A stretch of DNA of 42,565 nt. Source: Acidobacteriota bacterium (GTDB lineage: Bacteria > Acidobacteriota > Terriglobia > Versatilivoradales > Versatilivoraceae). Below the pieces are notes generated by a model, which worked only from the letters and a program-made list of their open reading frames with translations, had not been told where the DNA came from and made no database searches. The translations under genes were made by a program, and so were the position numbers. Of the stretch, positions 8,173 to 19,400 are shown in pieces. Location: assembly GCA_022616615.1 (NCBI GenBank), contig JAKEER010000549.1:1-42565 (forward strand). The letters are read 5' to 3'. Numbering within the stretch: the first letter of the stretch is position 1; every line of letters begins with the position of its first letter.

Positions 8173-9147
8173 TCACGCAGGAGCCGGCAGGGCTGGAGTT
8201 TCTTGTTTCGGGTTCAAATACTCAGCCAGCGCCTGGGCAAGCTGGCGGTACGCCGGCTCAATTTGCGGCACCAGCGATTGCCTGGCTTCCTGCAGCTCGG
8301 CAGCGATGCGGGAACAGCCGTGGCTTAGCAGCAGAAGCCCTTTTTGCAGCACTTCCTGCTGGTGCTGTTGCAACCGTCCAATCAAAACCGCGTAATCGTG
8401 AAAGCTGCCTAGAATATCTTGTAGCGCCCGGCAAAGCTCAATGGGCGGCTCGCCGGCACTGGCTGGCAGCAGAGGCTTCAAAATCTCCATGGCATAGCGC
8501 AGTTTTTTCGTGCGGATGCGCAGCTCGTGCAAACGGTCGTCGCGCTGCAGAGCCTCCCGGGTTGGCACAAATTCTATAACCGGCCTGGCCTTTTCCAGCA
8601 ACGACTGCGAAATCCGCTGCGTGAAGACTTCAAATTCGGCTGCCTGGTGCTCGGCAAAAAGCCGGTGCGTCTTGCTGCGCGGAGGCACAGCGCTTTCAGC
8701 CAACAGGCGCAAGTCGGTTTCAAGGACGTTCAGTTCCAGCCGGTCAAACTCCCGCAGCATGCGACGTTTCAGACGACACTGCTCTTTCTCAAAAAGCGCC
8801 AGCAGGTGCTCGCAGGTGGCATGGACCACCAGGCCTCCAGCAAGCTCGCAGGAGCGCAGCAGCTCCAAATTCACATCCATTTCCCTCGGCAGACTGAGGA
8901 TTCGCGTGGTCTTCCGCACCTTGCCGAGCATTCTCTTGAAGCGCGCTGGAGCGTAGAACTGCTGGAAGAGCTGAAGCGTCTCGCGCAACCGCCGCGTCGC
9001 TACGCGCATGTCGTGGAGAGGCTCAACCTCGCCGGACTGCGCCCCTTCCAGATTTGCAAAGATGACAGCTACAAAGTGAAGCGCCATGTCCGACGCAAAC
9101 TCTCGGATTCTCTGCTCGCGCAGGGCGGGTTTGGCTTTTGTCAACAT
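8173..9147 (-). CDS. CHAD-domain protein
   Basis: A 324-residue all-helical protein. The two CHAD signature helices are clear: LHDMRVATRRLRETL at 44-58 and LHELRIRTKKLRYAME at about 206-221, each with the conserved histidine followed by Arg/Lys clusters. These basic faces bind polyphosphate in characterised CHAD proteins, which often localise to polyphosphate granules. The ATG at 9147 is preferred; the open frame runs upstream through an R1 repeat, which should not be coding. No fused CYTH triphosphatase domain is present. The R1 element at 9209-9417 lies in the presumed 5' leader. Confidence 0.85.
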   Translation of the reverse strand: MLTKAKPALREQRIREFASDMALHFVAVIFANLEGAQSGEVEPLHDMRVATRRLRETLQLFQQFYAPARFKRMLGKVRKTTRILSLPREMDVNLELLRSCELAGGLVVHATCEHLLALFEKEQCRLKRRMLREFDRLELNVLETDLRLLAESAVPPRSKTHRLFAEHQAAEFEVFTQRISQSLLEKARPVIEFVPTREALQRDDRLHELRIRTKKLRYAMEILKPLLPASAGEPPIELCRALQDILGSFHDYAVLIGRLQQHQQEVLQKGLLLLSHGCSRIAAELQEARQSLVPQIEPAYRQLAQALAEYLNPKQETPALPAPA

Positions 9148-9208
9148 TCTCTTGACCAGACAACCATCATAGCGCTGCCGGGGCAGGTCGTGAAGGGGAT
9201 TAGCACAG

Positions 9209-9417
9209 GGTGCCGTCAAAGTCAGAATCAGAGCGTTCAGCCAACCGCTGGCGCAAGCCAGTGGTGGAGGTACTGGGCCGCTTCTTGCTCCCGATGCCGC
9301 AGCCAGCGCGCCTGTGGCGCGCTGGCTGCGGCATCGGGAAAGATCGTAGTGGAAGCATGGCCCAGCGGCTGACGCTGGTGGTTGGCTCAAAGCGACAACT
9401 TTGACGGGGCTCTGGGG
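9209..9417. repeat. R1 palindromic element, copy a (two REP-like hairpins around a perfect 24-bp palindrome)
   Basis: The outer ends CCGTCAAAGTC (from 9213) and ACTTTGACGG (to 9407) are inverted. The left REP-like hairpin is CCGCTGGC/GCCAGTGG at 9245-9264, and the right one contains CCAGCG/CGCTGG at 9362-9378. The centre is a perfect 24-bp inverted repeat, 9289-9312 with 9316-9339, around a TGT loop. It fills the gap between the coiled-coil gene and the CHAD gene. A related element is at 16098-16336 and a half element at 26730-26805. Confidence 0.8.
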
Positions 9418-9487
9418 ATTACCATGCAAGGCGGGAAAAGGTTCGAAGACTCCCGAAGACAATGGAACCCAGTTGCGGCTGCCCAAC

Positions 9488-9937
9488 TCACGGAGGACTG
9501 GTCTTCTGGTTCAGGGCACGCAAGGCACGAAGCGCACCGAGCGCAAAATCATCCATCCGGTTCAGGTCCTTTTTGCGCCGGAGCGCAGCCTTCAGTTTGG
9601 CTTTCTGACTCTCTTTCTCGAGGGCCGTCAGCGTGCCAGCCAGCTTCAGCCGTTTGATGGATTTCTTTTCGAGCTGCGGAAGAGAATCTTTCAGTTGCTG
9701 CAGCTCATCACGCACCGCCTGGAGCGTTTGCTCATGCGAATCTGCCAATGCCGCCAGAATGCCGTCGTAAACTTCCTGGAAGCCCGCAAGCGATTCCATA
9801 ACCTGTTCGCACTTCTGCTGCAAAGCGGCTTTCTTTGATAGCGTTGCAGGTATGCTCTCTGTCGCATCCTCCTCGGCACCCAAGGGAACATCTGCCGCAA
9901 GGCTTCTTTCAAGAGCCGAATCCCGTATTGGTTTCAT
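9488..9937 (-). CDS. Coiled-coil protein of unknown function
   Basis: A 149-residue soluble protein, Leu/Lys/Glu-rich with long predicted helices at about 32-115 and a basic C-terminal part (KAALRRKKDLNR). No signal peptide or membrane span is present. A ribosome site GAGGA lies a few bases before the ATG at 9937, which supports a real gene. It lies upstream of the CHAD gene on the same strand, separated by the R1 element. A structural or granule-associated role linked to CHAD is only a guess. Confidence 0.55.
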   Translation of the reverse strand: MKPIRDSALERSLAADVPLGAEEDATESIPATLSKKAALQQKCEQVMESLAGFQEVYDGILAALADSHEQTLQAVRDELQQLKDSLPQLEKKSIKRLKLAGTLTALEKESQKAKLKAALRRKKDLNRMDDFALGALRALRALNQKTSPP

Positions 9938-10082
9938 GGCATCCTCATTGTCTCTGATGCGTGTGTGGATGTTTGCGGGCTGAGGTCAGAGTCGCGGAGA
10001 GTCTATGCCCACAATGTTAGTTCTGCATGAATTTGGCGTTACGCATACGGGCTTCCGGCTGGAGCGGCTCTGCCGCCTGATG

Positions 10083-10180
10083 TGCGGAAAGGCTGTGCCT
10101 TTCCGCAGTAGCCGGAACTTGTTCTGAAGATTCCGCCGTTCGCCTGAAGCCGCGCCTGGGGCGCGGCTTCAGGCGAACGG
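10083..10180. repeat. Two perfect hairpins downstream of thiC
   Basis: The first is an 11-bp stem (TGCGGAAAGGC with GCCTTTCCGCA, 10083-10107) with a TGT loop. The second is a 21-bp perfect stem, 10136-10156 with 10160-10180, with a TGG loop. The core of the second, GCGCC-TGG-GGCGC, resembles the R1 palindromes. They begin about 90 bases after the thiC stop and could end or stabilise the thiC message. No gene is seen in 9938-10268. Confidence 0.75.
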
Positions 10181-10268
10181 AGAATTGAACTGGAAGTTGG
10201 CTCTTCCGCACATCGAGCGGCAAAGCCACATTGAGACTGGCGTTCCGAGTTTTGCGACAGAAACTAGC

Positions 10269-12197
<1,929 letters not shown>

Positions 12198-12317
12198 TCA
12201 CACTGTCGTCAGGATATCACAAAGCGGAATGACGAAGGGCCAAGGTGAACCTGACCTTTGGCCCCAGGGTCGCGTCAAAGTCAGGAGTCAGCTCCTAGTA
12301 GCGGGCGGGCGAGCAAA

Positions 12318-12454
12318 TCCCCCTTAAAAAAGGGGGCAAAAGGCCGCAGGCCTTGGGGGTTGTCCTAGAGGAGTCGTGAACCGGAGGCCCGACAACCCAC
12401 CGACAACCCCCGCGCGGTTTCTGCGAAACCGCTGTCCCCCTTTGTTAAGGGGGA
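12318..12454. repeat. R2 element, copy a (CCCCCTT/AAGGGGG ends)
   Basis: The element begins with TCCCCCTTAAAAAAGGGGG and ends with CCCCCTTTGTTAAGGGGGA. Inside are the hairpin GGCC-GCA-GGCC followed by TTGGGGGTTGTC, then the mirror half GACAACCCCC and the hairpin GCGGTTTC-TGC-GAAACCGC. The whole element is therefore roughly an inverted repeat. Fragments resembling R1 ends (GTCAAAGTC at about 12271-12283 and ACTTTGACG at 12454-12462) flank it. It fills the gap between the divergent thiC and helicase genes. Confidence 0.8.
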
Positions 12455-12514
12455 CTTTGACGCACCCCGCCTTTCGCCTTCGTCATTTGCCCTGCGGTCG
12501 CAGACATTTTTCGA

Positions 12515-12520
12515 TATAAT
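12515..12520 (+). promoter_or_regulatory. Possible -10 box for the helicase gene
   Basis: A perfect TATAAT lies 42 bases before the helicase start. No convincing -35 box at 16-18 bases spacing is visible, so the promoter call rests on the -10 alone. Confidence 0.35.
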
Positions 12521-12562
12521 TCACCGCCCTTCAGGGGCACTTCAGACCTCGCCAGGATGCAG

Positions 12563-15500
12563 ATGCCAGTAGACGACAATCCAGTCATTCAGGCTTTCCG
12601 GAGTTTCCCCGCCAATACTCTCTACTTTCTCGCGTCGAAGAAAGACGTGCTGGCGGGCTTTCGCTACCATGAAGAGCAACGCGTCGAGTCTTACGCCTGG
12701 AACAAAGACTGCACCGTGCTCGAAGCCGATCTTCGGGTGAATGGCCTTAACGGCGTTTCCTTTTCGGCCGTGGATGGCAAGTTGAGTTTCCAGTGCGACT
12801 GTCACTGGTGGAAGCCGGCGATCAACTGCTCCCACGTCATCAGCGCGCTGTTAACAACGCTCAATTTGCTGTTTCCGAAAATGTTTCCGAGACGGCAAGA
12901 AAATTCACGGTATTTGAGCGCATTGAAACGGTCCCTCCACGGAGAAATGAGCACCCCAACACCAGGGGCGACTGTCCCGGCGCTGGCAAAGCAGCAATCC
13001 CAGACTGGAACACGCCAGCCGGCTGCGCCCTCTCCGCCTCAAGTTCACCCGCCAGGCAAGTTTGCCATCGTTCTCAAGAACCGCGAGGGCACCAGCCGGA
13101 TTCAGGTCCAGAAAGACGGACGCCAGGTTCTCTACGGGCAGCTGGCCAGTCTGCCGAAGGAACTGGCCCCGGTAAGCTATTGGTACACGCTCGCCACTCC
13201 CTCAACCAGCGCCGCCTTTCTGGAGTACCTGAACCGCCACGCCAGCAAGCATCCAATTGTGGTGGACATCCCGCGCGATGGGCGCATCGATCTTCGGTGG
13301 GACCCGGCTCTGAAATGCAGGAAGCAAACTCAGTTCAATCTGACTCGGGATGGCGTGTTGGTCGAAACCGCCTGTTTAACTGCGGAAGCCCAGCTTCAAC
13401 GCTTTGAAGCTTTCGGCGGGGTTGTCGCCGACCTGGACGAAAAGAGACTCGGCCTCCTCGAAGAGAGCCTCGGATGGAGCCTCTATCAAGATCTTTATCG
13501 GATCCACTTTTACCGCTCGGGCGGCTATCACCATGAAGCGGCAGCCAATTGCGGCCCTTTGGGAACCGGACACTTTCTGCTTCCTGTCGATGGATTTCGA
13601 CACATCGGAATCTGTCTGCCTCGGGCCGCCAACTGGAACGATACTGGGTTCCTGTCTCTCAAAGTCAATGGAGAAACGGTGAAACCGCAAGCGGGACAGG
13701 CGACTCTCCGTCTGACGATTGACACGGTTTCCGACCGCATGGGCCAGGCACGGCTTAGGGCCGAAGTTTACCAAGGCGATCTTGCCGCTGCCCCGCCCCA
13801 CGGTGTGTTCGATTTTTTCATGGCATTTGAATCGGGCAGGCTGCCCGCCCCGTTACGCGCCCAGATGCGGAAGGTAGTCCTGTGTGATGCTTTCTTCAAG
13901 CTCCCTGCGGCACGTAACTCGCCTGAGGGGCAGAAGCTGATCCGGGAGACGCTGGCGGCCAGCGACATTGCGCGCTTCCGCTATCGCAAAGTGGCAGTTG
14001 ACCTGTTGAGAGTCTACCTCCAGAGATTTCTTGCTGTGGAAGACCGGCTGGTCGCGACGGGTGGCCAATGGTTTCAGATTCCTGAAGACAAACAAAAGCA
14101 GGCCCTGCTTTACCAGCTTCCCTTCAAGTTTTTCGGGCCGCAGGTTTTTAAGTCGATGGAAGATTACACGGTCATGTCTTTGCCCTCGGTCCCGAAGGGC
14201 GCGCAGTTGCAGGCTTTCTACTCTGAGTTGCGCAAGCATGGAATCGATCTTTGCATCAACCAGAAGAAGGTGGTTGCGACGCGGTGGGAGTTCTCGATTG
14301 ACGCCACGCGGACTTCCGGCATCGATTGGTTTGAAATCAAGCCCGAGATCCGCTGCAACGGCGTCCCACTGGCAGAAGCTGAGTGGCTCGAGGCGCTCGG
14401 CAACAGCGGAGTGAGAGAGGCAGGCGACGTCATTCAGGTTCTGGATGAAAATTCGCAGCAGCTTCTTTCGTCGGTGGCCACCATCCTTCAGGCTCGTGGG
14501 CGAGGGAAGGAGAAGCGGGAGATTGTCGGGGTGCAGCGGCTGCAGATTCTCGACTGGATTGCGCTGCGCAAGCAAGGCGTGACGGTGAAACTGTCACTCG
14601 AGGATGACACGGTCATCGACCGGCTCCTGCATTTTGAGAAGATCGAGCCGGCGCCCTTGCCAGAGCAGTTGCAGGCCAGGCTAAGGCCCTATCAGAAAGA
14701 GGGATATTACTGGCTCGCCTTTCTTTACCAGCACCGCCTGGGTGCCTGCCTGGCTGACGACATGGGACTGGGCAAGACGCTGCAGGCGATTACTTTGCTG
14801 GCTGCCATCCAAGAACGCATTCTGAACCCTGCTGCAGGCCATTCACCGGGGCCGCATCTCGTGGTGCTACCTCCCAGCCTGCTGTTCAACTGGGAAAGCG
14901 AACTCAAGCGGTTCTATCCGGCACTGCGCATCGGTCTCTACACGGGCAAAGAGCGCTCCATCGGCTTCGAATCCTGTGACGTGGTACTGACAACCTACGG
15001 CCTCGTGCGGAAGGATATCGAGAAACTAAAAGAGCAGCTCTTCCACGTCATCGTCTTCGACGAAGCGCAGGCTGTAAAAAACATCTTCGCTGACACGACC
15101 GGCGCCACGCGTCAGTTGCGCGGTTATTTCAAAGTGACGTTGACCGGCACGCCTCTGGAAAATCACCTGGGCGAGTACTACTCCATCCTCGATCTCTGTC
15201 TGCCCGGCTTGATGGGAGACTACGATCAGTTCAAGCCCCTGATCAAGGCGGATGCGTCTCCCCTGATAGACCTGATTCTCCGCCGCACGCGGCCATTTGT
15301 GCTGCGCCGCACCAAGGACAAAATCTTGAAAGAGCTCCCGCCAAAAACCGAGTCTGATGTCTACCTCGATCTCACGGAAAAACAGAAATCCATGTACCAA
15401 CACACGGTCTCCCAGGTGCGCTCGTCGATTGAGGATGCCTACCGCAGCAAGACGCAGGCACAAGCCCAGATCATTGCGCTGACGGCCATCCTGAAATTGC

Positions 15501-16072
15501 GCCAGCTTTGCGTTTCACCCAGGCTACTGGATCGGGAAAGCAGGGAGACTTCTCCCAAGATAGAATTTCTCATCGGCAAACTGAGGGAACTGCGAGATGA
15601 GGGTCACAGCGCCTTGGTGTTTTCCCAGTTCACTTCGTTTCTGGATTTGATGGAAGAGGATCTAAGGTCATCACAGCTCACGTTCTCACGCCTCGACGGA
15701 TCTACCGCCGTCAAGAAGCGAAAGCATTTGGTGGAGGGATTTCAAGAAGGTAGAGCGCCGTCAATATTCTTGTTGAGCTTGAAAGCCGGCGGGCAAGGGT
15801 TGAACCTGACACGCGCTTCTTACGTCTTTCACTTGGACCCTTGGTGGAATCCGGCCGTTGAAAACCAGGCTTCCGACCGCGCCCATCGCATCGGACAGAG
15901 CCAGAAGGTCTCCATCACTCGAATCCTCATGCGGCACACGATTGAAGAAAAAATGATGGAGCTGAAGAAACGGAAGCTGGCGCTGTATAAAGCTGTCCTG
16001 GAAGACGCAGGGCGGATAGGAAAGGGGTTTTCGATTTCGAAGTCTGATTTTGATTTTCTTCTAGATGGGTAA
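12563..16072 (+). CDS. SNF2-family helicase/translocase with N-terminal SWIM zinc finger
   Basis: A 1169-residue ATP-dependent DNA translocase. A SWIM zinc finger sits near the N-terminus: FQCDCHWW..INCSH, ligands about C78, C80, C89, H91. A long central region of about 550 residues follows and is unassigned. The SNF2 motor comes last: Walker A DDMGLGKT at about 731-738, DEAQ at about 832-835, LTGTPLEN, VFSQFTSFLD, and motif VI around SDRAHRIGQ at about 1108. All motor motifs look intact. The second ATG (12563) has AGGA five bases upstream, so I prefer it to the ATG at 12557. Bacterial SWIM-SNF2 proteins are common but their role is unclear. Confidence 0.93.
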   Translation: MPVDDNPVIQAFRSFPANTLYFLASKKDVLAGFRYHEEQRVESYAWNKDCTVLEADLRVNGLNGVSFSAVDGKLSFQCDCHWWKPAINCSHVISALLTTLNLLFPKMFPRRQENSRYLSALKRSLHGEMSTPTPGATVPALAKQQSQTGTRQPAAPSPPQVHPPGKFAIVLKNREGTSRIQVQKDGRQVLYGQLASLPKELAPVSYWYTLATPSTSAAFLEYLNRHASKHPIVVDIPRDGRIDLRWDPALKCRKQTQFNLTRDGVLVETACLTAEAQLQRFEAFGGVVADLDEKRLGLLEESLGWSLYQDLYRIHFYRSGGYHHEAAANCGPLGTGHFLLPVDGFRHIGICLPRAANWNDTGFLSLKVNGETVKPQAGQATLRLTIDTVSDRMGQARLRAEVYQGDLAAAPPHGVFDFFMAFESGRLPAPLRAQMRKVVLCDAFFKLPAARNSPEGQKLIRETLAASDIARFRYRKVAVDLLRVYLQRFLAVEDRLVATGGQWFQIPEDKQKQALLYQLPFKFFGPQVFKSMEDYTVMSLPSVPKGAQLQAFYSELRKHGIDLCINQKKVVATRWEFSIDATRTSGIDWFEIKPEIRCNGVPLAEAEWLEALGNSGVREAGDVIQVLDENSQQLLSSVATILQARGRGKEKREIVGVQRLQILDWIALRKQGVTVKLSLEDDTVIDRLLHFEKIEPAPLPEQLQARLRPYQKEGYYWLAFLYQHRLGACLADDMGLGKTLQAITLLAAIQERILNPAAGHSPGPHLVVLPPSLLFNWESELKRFYPALRIGLYTGKERSIGFESCDVVLTTYGLVRKDIEKLKEQLFHVIVFDEAQAVKNIFADTTGATRQLRGYFKVTLTGTPLENHLGEYYSILDLCLPGLMGDYDQFKPLIKADASPLIDLILRRTRPFVLRRTKDKILKELPPKTESDVYLDLTEKQKSMYQHTVSQVRSSIEDAYRSKTQAQAQIIALTAILKLRQLCVSPRLLDRESRETSPKIEFLIGKLRELRDEGHSALVFSQFTSFLDLMEEDLRSSQLTFSRLDGSTAVKKRKHLVEGFQEGRAPSIFLLSLKAGGQGLNLTRASYVFHLDPWWNPAVENQASDRAHRIGQSQKVSITRILMRHTIEEKMMELKKRKLALYKAVLEDAGRIGKGFSISKSDFDFLLDG

Positions 16073-16097
16073 GAACCCCGGCCGCCGGGTTTGGACC

Positions 16098-16336
16098 AAG
16101 GCCCCATCAAAGTCGGAAGGCTCAAGATCCAGGCCAGTCCAACCACTGGCGTCAGCCGGTGGTTGCGGTGGTTGCATGGACCCTTTACTTCTCATGGGCA
16201 CGTGAACCCGCAACAGGCGCGCCGCAGCGCGCCTGTTGCGGGTTCACGTGCAGAATTCGTGGGGAGCAGACTGTCCACCGGCTGACGCCGGTGGTTGGCT
16301 TAACAAGGGCGATTTTGACGGGACCCTGGGGTTTGG
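16098..16336. repeat. R1 palindromic element, copy b
   Basis: The left end is CCCATCAAAGTCGG and the right end ATTTTGACGGGACCCTGGGG. The left REP-like hairpin is CAACCACTGGC-GTCA-GCCGGTGGTTG (16140-16165) and the right one CCACCGGC-TGAC-GCCGGTGG (16275-16294). The centre is a perfect 25-bp inverted repeat, 16198-16222 with 16227-16251, around a CGCA loop. It shares layout and flanks with copy a, but the palindrome arms are a different sequence. It lies between the helicase and a Uma2 gene. Confidence 0.8.
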
Positions 16337-16382
16337 ACGCAGATTGCACTGATGGGAAGAGGTCATGTGCTAAACTACAGCC

Positions 16383-16913
16383 ATGTCAACCAAGACTTTC
16401 ATCGCTGTAAATGAGTATTTGCAAACTAGCTTCGAAGGGCCTGACCGCGATTACCTGGACGGAGAGGTCGTGGAGCGGAATATGGGGGAACTGCCTCACA
16501 GTCTCGTGCAGACGGAATTGATCTACTTTTTCCGACAAATCGCCACGCAATTGAAGCTGCAAATAAGAGCGGAAATTCGGATCCAAATTAGTCCGACACG
16601 TTATCGCGTAGCCGACATCGCTGTCTGGCGGTCTGGGAAAATTGGGAAACAGGTTCCAACTGTCCCTCCGCTTCTGATTGTCGAAGTTCTCTCACCCGAA
16701 GACCGCCTGATTCGGGTTCAGCCAAAGGTCCAGGAGTATCTTTCAATCGGGGTTCAGCGCGTCTGGCTTGTGGATCCCGACAAAAAGCAGGCGACGGAAT
16801 ATTCTCAGAACTACCCAGATGGCATGCGCGTTAGCTCTTTGCGAACTGAAGAACCTGCGATGGAGATTCGACTGGAAGCGGTGTGGCGCACTCTCGACGA
16901 GTCGGCTGCCTGA
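16383..16913 (+). CDS. Uma2-family (DUF820) putative restriction-like nuclease
   Basis: A 176-residue PD-(D/E)xK-fold protein. Family landmarks are DGEVVE at 26-31, the metal-binding aspartate in VADIAVW (D78), LIVEVLSPED at 98-107 (E101) and GVQRVWLVDP near 123-132. All candidate catalytic acids are present. Uma2 proteins are abundant in environmental bacteria, and no physiological role is firmly established. A second, divergent Uma2 gene lies at 19834-20328. The gene lies right after an R1 element. Confidence 0.85.
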   Translation: MSTKTFIAVNEYLQTSFEGPDRDYLDGEVVERNMGELPHSLVQTELIYFFRQIATQLKLQIRAEIRIQISPTRYRVADIAVWRSGKIGKQVPTVPPLLIVEVLSPEDRLIRVQPKVQEYLSIGVQRVWLVDPDKKQATEYSQNYPDGMRVSSLRTEEPAMEIRLEAVWRTLDESAA

Positions 16914-17154
16914 GGGCATCGGCTTTCAGAAACAACGCTTCGATGGCGATCAGCCGCCTAGCCACCTCGGCGCGTTCCGCGGCAGTGAGCAAGCCTCCTC
17001 GGGCCTCGATCATGCTCCACCGCGGCTGCCAGCCGGGACCGTGAACGCGTCCAGCGCCAAGAGCCTGCTGCGCGAACGACGCTGCCACTCAGCCCGGGCC
17101 CAGCAGCAACGGGATGCTTGCGATGATGATTCGCGGCCACACCATGTTTTTCAT
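16831..17154 (-). pseudogene. Small secreted protein gene interrupted by one in-frame TGA
   Basis: From the ATG at 17154 the frame encodes MKNMVWPRIIIASIPLLLGPG, then TGA at 17089-17091, then continues open in the same frame (VAASFAQQALGAGR.., TAAERAEVARRLIAIEALF..) to a stop at 16831. AAAGGA lies eight bases before the ATG. Reading through the TGA (for instance as TGG) would give a 107-residue protein with a signal peptide ending near ASFAQ and a helical C-terminal part. The last 83 bases overlap the 3' end of the Uma2 gene on the other strand. The stop may be a real mutation or a sequencing error. Family not recognised. Confidence 0.45.
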
Positions 17155-17318
17155 GGGTTCATCCTTTTGAATTCATCTATTTCGGTTGGCTTTGAAAGTG
17201 GATGAATGAGCCCCCAAGGTTCCGGATCACGTGATCTCGCCCCCGGTGGCCTTAAAGGTGCGTCGTTATGAAGAATGTGGGAGCTGGCCTCCGGACGGCG
17301 ATCAGAATGCCGCCACCA

Positions 17319-17352
17319 AAAACCGTCACAGGGACACAGAGGCGCGGAGACG
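17319..17352. repeat. Intergenic R3 repeat, copy b (reverse orientation)
   Basis: AAACCGTCACAGGGACACAG followed by AGGCGCGGAGACG is a variant of the reverse complement of the R3 repeat at 5771-5796. It lies in the 17155-17536 gap, where I see no gene. Confidence 0.45.
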
Positions 17353-17536
17353 TTTGAGAGCAGAAGGGCCCTTGCGCCTCAGCAATCCGACTCGCATACA
17401 GCGAGGCGATGGACAGTGGTGACAAGGGGCCAGAGTCATTGCTCTCAAGGTGGGCTTCTTAAACCTGACGGTCGTCGGGCTCCGTTTGGTGGATCAGTGC
17501 CTAGCCATCCCTTCTCCCGCCAACACTCGCAACCGA

Positions 17537-18548
17537 CTATTTCTTGATGAACTCCACCCTCCGGTTGTTGGCCTTCCCCGCAGGAGTGTCGTTCTTATCC
17601 ACCGGCTGACTCTCGCCCTTGCCATCTGTCTCCATGCGGCTCGCGTCGATGGCAAACTCCTTTGCAAGGACGGCGCGCACGGACGCCGCACGGCGCTTCG
17701 ACAAGTCCAGGTTCTTGGCGTCGTCGCCATCGGAGTCGGTGTGGCCGACGATCTGGACCTTCAGGTCGGCGTTCTCGGTGAGCACGCCGGCAATTTCCTT
17801 CAGCGAGCCGTAGGACTCGCCCTTGATCCGGTCGCTGTTGACGTCGAACAGGATCCCGCGGGTCACCCACTTGCCTTCCGTGAGGATCTTGTTGCGCGTA
17901 TCGGGAGCGCCCGTGGCGACACGGACGTTCGCGAGGTAGTACTCGCAGTTGCCGCAACCGCCTCCCACGAAGAAGACAATGGAGTTGAACTTGGCGGAGG
18001 CTGACACCGCTCTTGGCACGTCCCACACCTTCTCCTCGTTCATGTAAATCCGGACGCGCTGCCGCTGACGCCACAAGGCAATATGCACGGGTTTCCCGTT
18101 GGTCGCCGTCAACTGTGCCGTGTTCGTGGTGTTGGCGGGCGCGCTCGTGCCGTCCTGGCGGGGGACCATGGAGGAAGTGCCGCGCGCCGACGCACTCGGG
18201 TGGGCGGTGAACTGGAAGCTGTTAGGAGCCGTCTGCCAACCCGTTGGCTGTTTCAGGTCGGGGAGTTGGACAAGCACGGTGGCGAGAGCGATGCCGGGGT
18301 TGGCGGTCGGGGGCACAGCCAGGTCGAACTCCAGGGTGAAATTGTCAGGCAGCTCGGTGATGAACTCGGGTGTGAAGAAGCCGGCCCTGGTGAGTTTCAG
18401 CCACCGTCCGGACTGGCCGGCGAGTGTCACGATCTCGCCGGATGCGTTGGTATTCCACTTGGCGGGGAAGTCGCCGACCGCATCTTGGGTGAAGTCGTCC
18501 ATGGCGACCACCTTCTCACCAGGAACGAAATCGAACTTGCTAAAGGCC
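17537..18548 (-). pseudogene. OmpA-family protein, 5'-truncated
   Basis: The frame encodes an OmpA-type peptidoglycan-binding domain at the C-terminus: RGILFDVNSDRI, then VGHTDSDGDD and NLDLSKRRAASVR. A beta-rich region precedes it. The first matching residues are SKFDFVPGEKVVAMDDF, which in related outer-membrane proteins as I recall them lies well inside the protein, not at the start. No signal peptide exists, and upstream the sequence becomes the O-antigen-ligase-like gene in another frame. The only in-frame starts are TTG at 18571 and ATG at 18502. I infer loss of the 5' part by deletion or misjoin at about 18545. Confidence 0.6.
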
Positions 18549-19400
18549 TGCGAACAAAGGCGCCTCCCCAACGTGCTGGGCCGTGATTCTCCACAGGTAG
18601 ACTCTTCCCTCGACAGTGGTTTTCAGACTCCGCGCCGGTGATATGGCAAGCAAGGCGAGGCACACAAACAGGATTGCTGCCCAGGTGCGCCAACTCATCC
18701 ATTGAGCATTCAAAAGAGCCCAGCAGACTGCTCCCGCAAACAATCCCAGAACTGGCGCGCGCGATCCGGTGGCAGCAATGGCCAGCAATTCCAATCCAAG
18801 GATTGCCAGGACCGATCGGGCCAGACGCCTGTTCGCTGGACTCAGTCTGCGGAACAGGCCGATTGTCAGTGGAAGCAGTGACGTCAAAAAGGCAGCGACG
18901 AAATTTGGATTCCCCAGTGTTGAGTAAACCCGCATGCGGCGGTCGCCGATTGTAAGCGGGGACCAACCGGCCAGGACGAAGGGATCTATCCCCAAGTACT
19001 GAAGCAGAGCCACGATGGAGATCCCAGCTCCTGAAAGAATGATCGCCCCAGCCAACTCGTCTACTGGCGGCTGGACAAGAACAACAAAAGCAAGCCAGCC
19101 AACTCCAAACAACTGGGTGAGCAAAGCCGTCGTAGAAACGACTACGCCGAAGATGGACGATACGGACAGGCTTGTAAGCCAAAGGAACAGAACCGCTTCA
19201 AGAAGGAAGGGAAAACGAAATGGGGCAACCCCCAATGCGGCGGCGACCGGGAGGCCAAGCGCGAGAACGGATCCGACGAGAATCAGCTTTGGAGTGGAGA
19301 ATGTGCTCGCGAGACCGGGGACACTCACCAGAGGCAGAAGAAAGGAGACAAACAGAAGGAAGCAGACGAGCCACCGATTGGACTGGCTTTTGGGACTCAT
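18540..19400 (-). pseudogene. O-antigen ligase/polymerase-like membrane protein, 3'-truncated
   Basis: The 286-residue reading frame has at least eight hydrophobic spans and the Wzy_C/O-antigen-ligase landmark YSTLGNPNFVAAFLTSLLPL at about 158-177, followed by ATGSRAPVLGL. It ends VYLWRITAQHVGEAPLFAGL and a stop. Family members continue after this PLFGxGxG stretch with further spans, so about a third or more of the protein is missing. The stop falls exactly where the OmpA-like coding begins. The gene is therefore probably non-functional or an assembly join. Confidence 0.6.

Noticed and set aside
9147-9486. N-terminal extension of the CHAD protein
   Set aside because: It runs through the R1 repeat and its palindrome; the CHAD family homology and a plausible ATG begin at 9147.
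17089-17091. Selenocysteine at the in-frame TGA
   Set aside because: The residue context is a signal-peptide end (PGxVAASFA), where selenocysteine has no role, and no SECIS-like hairpin directly after the TGA is evident. A mutation or sequencing error is simpler.
16768-17205. Plus-strand ORF after Uma2
   Set aside because: It reads antisense to the interrupted signal-peptide gene, has low-complexity content and no ribosome site.
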